From positions 632,001 to 696,000 of the forward strand of contig BROG01000133.1 of assembly GCA_030159075.1 (NCBI GenBank): 64,000 nucleotides of DNA. The letters are read 5' to 3'. Shown here in pieces: positions 56,286-64,000 of this stretch. Both the position numbers and the translations under genes were made by a program. Under the pieces are notes generated by a model, which had not been told where the DNA came from, ran no database searches, and worked only from the letters and a program-made list of their open reading frames with translations. The DNA is from Atrina japonica. Its lineage: Eukaryota > Mollusca > Bivalvia > Pterioida > Pinnidae. Each line of letters begins with the position of its first letter. Position 1 is the first letter of the stretch.

Positions 56286-57815
56286 ATGCCAGACGATGGG
56301 CCAAACATGAAGACGTGAAACCGAACACTTTGTCTGAATGGCTAAAGGCTATACGATGGTTAACAAAATATCGTATTCGGAAACTTAAAGGAACTATGAA
56401 AACACGTTATCCCTCTGTATTTAGTGATCCAGTAGTAGTAACTGAACTGGATAGATTACATGACCAATATGTATTGTCCCAGCAGACAAAGCCTCAAACA
56501 ATATAGTTTTTATTTATAAGGCACATTACTATGATTGTTTATTAGAAGAACTAGGGTTTAATACGAATTCTTGTAATTCTACATACACACGCAAGCCACT
56601 TTCAAAGGACGAGACCTCTTCAAAATCACGAGTCCGTATTGCGTTCTTTTGATGTACCTACAACCGATACTGTTTTTAACCTACCATATTTAAATTGGAT
56701 ACCTAAACTTCACAAGACTCCATATAAGCAGAGGTACATAGCAGGATCCAGCAAATGTTCTACCAAACCTTTATCTTTGCTCCTTACCAAATACTAACAG
56801 CCGTTAAAGGGGAACTTCAGCAGTACTGTACAGTTGCTTATTCCAGAAGCGGTGTAAATCAGATGTGGATACTAAAAAATTCTAAACAACTTTTAGAAAA
56901 TATGAAGCACACAATTTTCTCAGATTCACAGTATCAACACATACGACTTCTCTACTTTTTACACTACAATTCCACATAATACCTTAAAAGAGAGAGACTT
57001 TTTAACATCATACACAATTGTTTTTTCACTAAAAGTGGTACCCGGAAATTTGAATACCTAGTGATTGGTTATCATGATACTTATTTTGTCAAACACCACT
57101 CTAATTCTACATATGAATACACTGAAGATAATATACAAAAGATGCTTGAATTTCGAATAGACAATATATCTATAATGTTTGGAGACGTGGTCTTTCAACA
57201 AACTGTCGGCATTCCTATGGGAACCAATTGTGCCCCTTTATTGGCTGACTTGTTCCTTTATTCATACGAAGCAGACTTCATTCAGAAACTGCAGTTCAAA
57301 AGAAGAACAAGTTAGCGGTGTCCTTTAATTTGACATTTAGATATATCGACGTTTTGTCTACTAATAATGACAATTTTCATACATATGTCGATACGATATA
57401 TCCCAGCGAACTAGAAATAAAAGATACAACAGAGTCAAGTACACACGCTTCGTACTTAGACATTTTACTAACTATAGACACAGGCGGGAAATTAACAACT
57501 AAACTATACGACAAACGCGACGATTTCGGGTTTCCCATCGTTAATTTTCCACATTTAAACAGTAATATCCCACAATCACCCGCATATGGAGTTTATACTT
57601 CACAAATGATCAGATATGCCAGGGCGAGTTCAACATATGAGCATTTCATATACAGAGGTAAACTACTAATTGACAAATTATTGACACAGGGATATCGAAA
57701 ATCGCGTTTGATGTCAACATTCCGCAAATTTTACTGTTGGTATAATAGTCTTGTTTGCGACTGCTCTGTTTCACTAAGTGAAATGTTGAGTTACTTGTTC
57801 GATGGCGGTTGTTGA
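56285..57815 (+). pseudogene. Penelope-like retroelement reverse transcriptase, frameshifted remnant
   Basis: Successive frames give the typical PLE order. LSEWLKAIRWLTKYRIRKLK comes first, then a decayed Lys/Ala motif region, then IPKLHKTPYKQRYIAGSSKC (about 56695-56755) and SRSGVNQMWILKNSKQLLEN. A STLYTTIPHN-like region (about 56945-56980) follows, then QQTVGIPMGTNCAPLLADLF and RYIDVLSTNNDNFHTYV. YDKRDDFGFPIVNF and SPAYGVYTSQMIRYAR complete it, to the stop at 57813-57815. Frame changes occur at several places, one at about 57312. The RT catalytic YxDD box reads YID-V, one Asp short by an in-frame loss. It cannot encode an active enzyme as it stands. Confidence 0.88.
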
Positions 57816-58050
57816 GACGTCTGTACCAATTATAACGAGGATTCGTTCCTCACGTAATTAATTTTAATTTGACTGTGGACTCACGCCGGGTGTGACCGGT
57901 CGACAGGGGATGCTTCCTCCATGACACCTGATCCCACCTCTTGATTTAACGAGGTCCGTGTTTGTCCATTTTTTACCATTTTTGTACCTATATCCTTGAC
58001 ACCCTAATGATTTATGCCTTGGTATCTGCGACTTTTTATATCATATTAGA
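57816..58050 (+). mobile_element. Penelope-like element 3' tail, copy 1
   Basis: Directly after the RT stop: ACCAATTATAACGAGGATTC, then GGTGTGACCGGTCGACAGG, then GAGGTCCGTGTTTGTCCA and TTATGCCTTGGTATCTG. The same module follows the second remnant at 60325-60570 and is repeated at 60573-60795. Confidence 0.8.
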
Positions 58051-58280
58051 CCTTCCCTGTGATGTAAAATGTTTGACAACATCCGCAAGACCTTCCTTGT
58101 GATAAAAAATGTTTGACAACATCCGCTAGACCTTCCTTGTGATGTAAAATGCTTGACAATATCCGTTAGACTTTCCTTGTGATGTAAAAAAAATTATACC
58201 TTTCCTGTGTGGTAAAATATTTGACAACATCCACTAGACCTTCCCTGTGATGTTAAATGTTTGAGAACATACGTTAGACA
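58050..58280. repeat. 40-bp minisatellite (about six units) after the retroelement tail
   Basis: The unit is TAGACCTTCCTTGTGATGTA + AAATGTTTGACAACATCCGC, beginning where tail copy 1 ends. Confidence 0.9.
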
Positions 58281-58689
58281 TGCACTTCGACGTCAAAAAT
58301 GTAAAATACATAATATTCAATACAAAGTACATGTCTGAGTCTAATATTTTATATTGGTATTTAGCTAGCTTAAACTCTTTTTTCTGCATTGCCAGATTAA
58401 TTTTGATCTGGTTAAATATGAAAAATGGACACATTAAATGTAATTCCTCATTTCTTAGCCACGTGTAATTAAGAGTTTCTTTGTTGCTATAAATCATTTA
58501 GATCAAATAAAGAAAGTTTCAAAAGGATGAAATGAAAGCTCTCGGGATTGGAATTGCTTCATTTTAACACTAACATGTCTAGGCGGCGAGCTTTCTCTTT
58601 TATTACTAATATGTCTACCCAATCAATAAAACACTGACTTTCGATACATTTGAGACAAGTTTAAGTTATATTCCTGACCAGAAACTTAA

Positions 58690-58982
58690 AAGCAGACCCA
58701 CTTCTATTATACGAAAGTCCTGTATACACAAATGAAAATCGCGGATATGAATATTTAGTGTTAGGTCATGCAGAACCATTTTTTTGTGAAGGAACACTGA
58801 TTACTGTAACCACTACACAAAAACGATGTCATTAATATACTGAAGTTTCTAGTGGGCAACATCTTCGTGATTTTTGCGGGGAAGGTTTTTCAGCTGATAA
58901 TAGGCATTCTAATTGGTGCCAATATTGCCCCTCTCCTACCTGACATCTATTAGTATTCGTATGAGGCGGAATTTATACAGTC
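58690..58982 (+). pseudogene. Penelope-like RT fragment, left half of an interrupted copy
   Basis: Plus-strand frames give YEYLVLGHAEPFF, then GNIFVIFAGKVFQ, then IGILIGANIAPLLPDIY and YSYEAEFIQSL. This covers the RT motif region just before the YxDD box. It stops near 58982, and the expected continuation is found at 60095. Confidence 0.75.
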
Positions 58983-60094
58983 TCTGTTTTTGTTTTGTAT
59001 AATAGATGTGAGTCTGTTTTTAAGTTTCTGGTGAGGAATTGTTGTGTAAAGGGTCGAAATATCAAAAGACTTGATGCTTGAAATATGGAGACTTTCAAAG
59101 TTCCAACAACTTTTTTGAATTCTAGAGTAGGCTGTTGTATAGTACCTCTGAAGGCCTTGCTTAATATGTGTAAGCAGATTAGTGAGCACCTAGATGGCCC
59201 CGCAATGTGGTGTTTATAGGGATATTTGTGCATCTTCGGAATTCAATAAATGTATGGCAATTCAAGCTACGCGTACATTTTCGTTTTTCCAAACGAAATG
59301 AGAGCAGAATTATGGTTTTCTAATATTTCAGGGACGGAAATATCGGTTACGGTGTATATAGGGTTTCCAGAAAGTGTGTTGAGTCTATCAGAATGCTGAA
59401 TCTCCTGCAGACAAAAAGTTGATAGATGCTTTGTCTGCAGGGACCATGATAGAATTATCGTGGGGACGGGAAACTTCTGTGACAACATCAGGGTCACGAA
59501 AAAAAAAAGAAGTATGTCTGGTGTTGAAAGAATATTAATTCGTCGAATTCTTCGTTTAAGAACATTACTAATCGACTTAATTCACTCTTGAAGAGTATCA
59601 AGTTCGATATCCTCTTTCTTAGCCCAACGTATGGCGTATTCTTCACATATGTCCATGATAAGTTCAAAGTTCTGGCGCCATGTTAATAACGCATCTTGCC
59701 TACATTTCTGGCCTTTGCATCGTAGATTTGTACATGTCATGTAATTTTTTCAAAGGGAGTGAGTATAGTTTTGTACGAATATGATGTCGTCCTAATTGAC
59801 GATTGACAAATGGTAGAAGACCACTATGGATCTCGGGCTTGTTATATTTCCTTGAGCCTTGGCTACGATGTCTTCTACTCGTTCGGTCAAATAAATTTAA
59901 AACATTTACTGATTGGCATCCAGGACTAGTAAGATTCTCTACGCTATCGACATGATCATTGCACCAATATGGCGCATCAGTTCCCAGCTGTCTAATCCAG
60001 TATTTTTCCCCGTTTTGATCGAAAAGGAGTGCTGAAGTTAGGGATGTGGGATGATATATGTTTTCTAAAATGCGGACACTCAGGGAAATGATAT
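58983..60094 (-). pseudogene. Penelope-like element remnant in reverse orientation, nested in the previous copy
   Basis: Read on the minus strand from about 60094: WIRQLGTDAPYWCND, YNKPEIHSGLLPFVNRQLG and HHIRTKLYSLPLKKLHDMYK. Then follow NFELIMDICEEYAIRWAKKE (about 59560-59690), a VPADKA-like motif (about 59430), GLQRYYTTAYSR and FDISTLYTTIPHQKLKNRL, ending near 58985. Order is collinear with the N-terminal and RT parts of bivalve PLEs, with stops, frameshifts and an internal deletion. The WIR-L-T-x-P-x-x-N block before the RT resembles the end of a GIY-YIG domain, as in Naiad-type PLEs with the endonuclease first; this is inference. Confidence 0.78.
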
Positions 60095-60320
60095 ATTGAC
60101 GACCTTTTGTCAATTAATAATGACAATTTTCATACGTATGTGAATGCAACATATCCCAACGAGGTAGAAACTAAAGACTACTAATGTAATAACAATCTAT
60201 ATGCGCTTCCTACTTGGACTTACTTAATATGGACATAAACGGTACATCGACAACCAAGCTGTACAACAAATATGAAAATTTAAGTTTTCGTTTCAACTTT
60301 CTACATTTAAGTACCTGTTC
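60095..60320 (+). pseudogene. Penelope-like RT fragment, right half of the interrupted copy
   Basis: Begins YIDDLLSINNDNFHTYV, retaining both catalytic Asp residues, then YPNEVETKD and frameshifted remains of TKLYDKRDDF. It continues where 58690-58982 breaks off, apart from a dozen or so missing residues. Confidence 0.75.
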
Positions 60321-60324
60321 AATA

Positions 60325-60570
60325 GTGGCTGTTGATTCTCCTATACCCATTATGATGAGGATTCATTCCTCAATTATTTCATTTGAATTTTAAAGATATT
60401 GACTCATGCCGGTTGTGACTTGTCGATAGGGTATGCTTACTCCTCCATGACACCTGGTCCCACCTGGTCTCGATTCTCAGAAGTTCGTGTGATTCCAATT
60501 TTCACCTGATTTGTATGTTGTCTCATTCGATTCTTTCGATACATATTCGGAATCTGTGATTTTTATATCA
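60325..60570 (+). mobile_element. Penelope-like element 3' tail, copy 2 (diverged)
   Basis: CCCATTATGATGAGGATTCA, GGTTGTGACTTGTCGATAGG and GATGCTTACTCCTCCATGAC align with copies 1 and 3. Confidence 0.75.
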
Positions 60571-60572
60571 TT

Positions 60573-60795
60573 TCTGTACCAATTGTGACGAGGATACACT
60601 CCTCACGTGTTTCATTGGACTTGAATGTGGACTCACGGCGGGTGTGACCGGTCGACAGGGGATGCTTACTCCTCCATGGCACCTGATCCCAACTCTTGGT
60701 TTCCAGAGGTCCGTGTTTGTCCATTTTTACCGGATTTGTATCTATGTCCTGGACATTCTATTGATTTATACCTTGGTATCTGAATTTTTTTATAT
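60573..60795 (+). mobile_element. Penelope-like element 3' tail, copy 3
   Basis: TCTGTACCAATTGTGACGAG, GGTGTGACCGGTCGACAGG and TTACCGGATTTGTATCTATG. It sits directly after copy 2 with no RT between them, so the tail is present in tandem. Confidence 0.8.
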
Positions 60796-61076
60796 TCTTA
60801 ACTCATTTGTGTTACCTACTTATACTTCATATAAAGTTAAAACCAGGAAAAAATAAAAATATGAAAATTTGACTCTAGATACGGGTAGACATTTTTCCCC
60901 TAACAGATATTCGAACACATGTTTGTTTATTCTATTACACAGTCTTGATATCTTAGTCAGTATCGGATTCTCCTGTAACCAACTCGGACAGTGGAGAAGA
61001 CTTTAACAAGATGACTGTTTTACGATGATTAATTTAGCAAACTATGCTATCTAATTTATATCATTGTTCATTGATT

Positions 61077-61077
<1 letters not shown>

Positions 61078-61170
<93 letters not shown>
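61078..61170. repeat. (GT)n microsatellite
   Basis: About 90 bp of uninterrupted TG/GT. Confidence 0.97.
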
Positions 61171-61172
<2 letters not shown>

Positions 61173-61637
61173 CAATTGAAAACCAGATAAAATGGTAATG
61201 TCAGATTTGCTGAGAACACAATCTTTCATAATAATACACTTGATTCTCTGAAGGTAAGATAGGCCAATTTGACATTTTAATGTGATATTGTATGAACGTC
61301 TCTGTAGAGCTTAAATCATTGGAACGTATTATTGTTGTATTACATTTCGATAATTTCAATTTGAAGGTTTTAATATATCTTTAATCATCATTAATTTTCC
61401 CAATAGCTCTTTATAGTCTCCAGTGCAATCACATTCCAAGTGAATATCGATCGAGGAGAGACGTCTCCGTGTTTCTTTCTAAAGAAATAGAAGGCGGTTA
61501 ACGTCTATATTTGTAAGATTTTAGGTCACAAGAGCCAAAGACTCATGGTGATCCACTGCGATAGTATTTTGTCTGTCGCCGTCCGTTGTCCGCCGTTATC
61601 AGTCTGATTCACATTACGTGGCGGGGCGGAGTAACTT

Positions 61638-61640
<3 letters not shown>

Positions 61641-61727
<87 letters not shown>
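61641..61727. repeat. (TA)n microsatellite
   Basis: TA run with one phase break (TATTATAT) near 61688. Confidence 0.97.
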
Positions 61728-61728
<1 letters not shown>

Positions 61729-62299
61729 CAGCACCTAGTTGAGTTTAGAATGTTTCAGTAAAGTACGTGTATTCTCTCTGTCCACATCTCTTGTCTTGCG
61801 TGCCAATTATTTGAATGCATTGGTTTTCATTTTCTGGGTTTATACTGTCCTCAAGAACACAGTGTAATCGATTCAATGTCTGTATATCATACACGGAAAC
61901 AGAGCCTCGACTGTTTCACTTACTGTCCATGCTATTGGATAATATGTTGATGAGTCGCATTAAGACTAACTACATGTAGATAACTGGATCAGTAATATTC
62001 TACAAGTTGTGGCCCATTGACCGGTGAAATGTTACGTATAAATTTTACAAACAAAATGTTACAAATAAAATGTTTAGGAATTTGTATTAATCTGATAGTA
62101 ATCTAAAATATGTTCAATAAATATGTTTACAAATCTAATACATTCTCAAATACAATTTTAAATAACGGGGTATTCCAACTAAATATATGTACTGACCACC
62201 ACCTGGTATTTAACGTGAGCAAACTCTGTCCTTTAGAATTCCCTATAAAGTAATACGACTCCAGATAAAACTGATGACTATGTTCTTTTCTGTCATGTA

Positions 62300-62392
62300 A
62301 ATAGTAATAAAATAAATATATAGATAAATAATAATAACAATAATAACAATAATAATAATAACAATAATAACAATAATAAAACAACAACTACA
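62300..62392. repeat. (AATAAC/AAT)n microsatellite
   Basis: AATAATAACAATAATAACAA pattern; the minus-strand Tyr/Cys-rich frame is a by-product. Confidence 0.92.
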
Positions 62393-62585
62393 TTAAATGC
62401 CACTCATTATCACTAGGTCACTTATAGTTTGCTTGCACTAGCTACGTGTTCCAGGATAATAAGCACATATCGTAATTGATGGCAAAGTGGCGAAATCCAT
62501 GAAATTATTGAATTACAAATAACAAATTCAAAACAATTAGAAGAAGTTTATTTGAAGACATTAACAAATTTTACAAATTGTGATT

Positions 62586-62598
62586 ATGTATATATATG

Positions 62599-62696
<98 letters not shown>

Positions 62697-62707
62697 CATA
62701 TATATAT
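62586..62707. repeat. (TA)n microsatellite
   Basis: About 120 bp of mostly TA, with GTATGTA and TTATATATACATA at the edges. Confidence 0.97.
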
Positions 62708-63868
62708 CATTATGTAACTTACAAATCATAACATCAATTATCAAATCAAATATATATTCAACTATAATCAGCGATACGAATTATTCAGGACAATTAAGTA
62801 CTAATTATACAATGTCAGCCGTTTATCACTGATACGTAAAGACTTATTTTTATGACCTAACTTGTCTACAAATTGGAGTCATCGATCTTAATATTATTTT
62901 TACATGTTTTAAAGTTTTGTATACAATTGTCAGTAATATGCTTAAGAATTGTCTGTTTGCAGATCTGGATCTAGCCCTAATAACTGCGGGAAAACTTTTA
63001 AAACTCTTTACCGGTGTATCGTTTCGATTAAATGATACACTTGATATAACGATACAGTATAACTTGCAGATGTTATTTAACGCAGAATATAAGATTGTTA
63101 TCCCTTCCCGTCAACCTCTAGGAAAAACACCGGCTTTGTTTACAACATGGGCGCAGACATTTTGGACACCCAAAGTTGTGCGGAGGGTAAAATGAGCCCA
63201 GCGATCTGATTGGTCATTAAATGAAAAAATTAGTTTTGCCATTAATAAGTGAAATAAAGGTGATAAAAAAGATACATGAATATTGTAGTACTTTGGAAAT
63301 TATAGGGTTGACGGTTGAAAATTGAAAGGGAGGGGTCATATGAGAATAGATATTTTCCTTTGGTGCGGAATACTACGAGTTGTAAACAAGTGAAAATTTG
63401 AAGTAAAAATGCAACGGCAACCTATACTTTTGATTGCAAATTTTGTTATAAAAAATATTGATCTTCCACCACAGGGTACTTATTTGACCCAGATATAATA
63501 AACATGGGAGTGACAGTGACCTGAAGTTTTGTAAATTAGCATTGAGGCCTATGGGAAAATATTTGGTGGTGTCTGTCCTCTAAGGAAAGTGATGAAAACG
63601 CACTAAGTATGGTTATCAAGTTCGTGTTCGGATTATTAAATCATTAGGGGTTTTCTACAAATTAAAATCATTTGCTATACATCTTTAAATAATTGTACAT
63701 AATACTTCTATTGTTACTCGTAACCTAATTGAACACATGTATTGTAATTTCATCAAACATTGTATATGAATAACCAAAGTCCTTTTTAAGCATGTATATG
63801 TTAACAAATGTATATCGTTGACTCTATTTTACGGACGCAAACCTATATTACTCAGATTAATACCTCCA

Positions 63869-64000
63869 AAACAAACAAACAAACAAATAAATAAAGAAAG
63901 AATAAATAAATCAATCAATCAATCAATCAATAATAACGAAAAAAATAATATATAGATAAATCAATAAATAGATAAATAGATGAATGAATAAATAAATGAA
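63869..64000. repeat. Compound microsatellite (AAAC, AAAT, ATCA, GATA)
   Basis: Successive blocks AACAAACAAACAAAT, ATCAATCAATCAATCAAT, AGATAAATAGAT and AATAAATGAA up to the window edge. Confidence 0.92.

Larger units (their letters stand above)
60796..64000. other. Right-end stretch without a recognised gene
   Basis: Mostly microsatellites. ACAAGAGCCAAAGACTC with GTCTGTCGCCGTCCGTTGTC near 61530-61590 looks like a fragment of a dispersed bivalve repeat. A less AT-rich patch at 62960-63200 includes a possible ATG (63147) but no supported gene. Confidence 0.5.

Noticed and set aside
57816..60795. Hammerhead ribozyme in the retroelement tails, as known for some Penelope-like elements
   Set aside because: No CTGATGA plus GAAA core in any of the three tail copies.
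62127..62387. Minus-strand Tyr/Cys-rich frame
   Set aside because: Generated by the AATAAC microsatellite.

Overview
This is an intron- and repeat-rich, strongly AT-biased stretch of animal nuclear DNA. Its repeats match those I associate with bivalve molluscs: TACATGTA-type palindromes everywhere, many private minisatellites, tRNA-derived SINEs, and decayed Penelope-like retroelements ending in a 'GGTGTGACCGGTCGACAGG' tail. The species cannot be named from the sequence. I see no bacterial operon, CRISPR array, functional tRNA/rRNA gene or virus.

Genes. Only two host genes can be built exon by exon, and they are divergent (head to head). (1) On the minus strand, the N-terminal half of a protein kinase D gene (PRKD family) runs from an ATG at 39826 down past the left edge. 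Exons are 39826-39692, 16355-16217, 7505-7374, 2542-2361 (or 2379) and 239-14. All reading phases agree. Together they encode the N-terminal ubiquitin-like/dimerisation region, a complete C1a zinc finger and most of C1b. The PH and kinase domains lie beyond position 1. Intron 1 alone is about 23.3 kb. (2) On the plus strand, a two-exon gene (40359-40556 and 42979-43197) encodes a 138-residue single-PH-domain protein ending in a CaaX box, CVIQ. A poly(A) signal with a GT-rich downstream element lies near 43997-44040. The 532 bp between the two ATGs is the presumed shared promoter and contains a CACGTG E-box.

Layout. 1-39.8 kb: PRKD exons and introns, loaded with tandem arrays (29, 40, 26, 30, 55, 29 and 39 bp units), two SINE families, a hAT-like and other TIR elements, fold-back elements, and a partial copy of the retroelement tail. 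39.8-40.4 kb: bidirectional promoter. 40.4-44.0 kb: PH gene, with a 41-bp array in its intron. 44-56 kb: intergenic, dominated by 57-, 30-, 54-, about 16- and 42-bp arrays and dispersed repeats. 56-60.8 kb: a graveyard of Penelope-like retroelement fragments. One is nested in opposite orientation inside another, and three tail copies are present. 60.8-64 kb: microsatellites and unassigned sequence.

Most long open frames here are by-products of tandem repeats whose unit length is a multiple of three, or of microsatellites, and are not called as genes. I found no convincing new multi-gene system. The most informative observations are insertion-history signatures: a TTAA element inside a minisatellite unit, a hAT-like element splitting an array, and the nested retroelement. 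Others are a degenerate triplication of a PRKD exon border, two in-frame alternative splice donors, and the prenylation motif on the PH protein.
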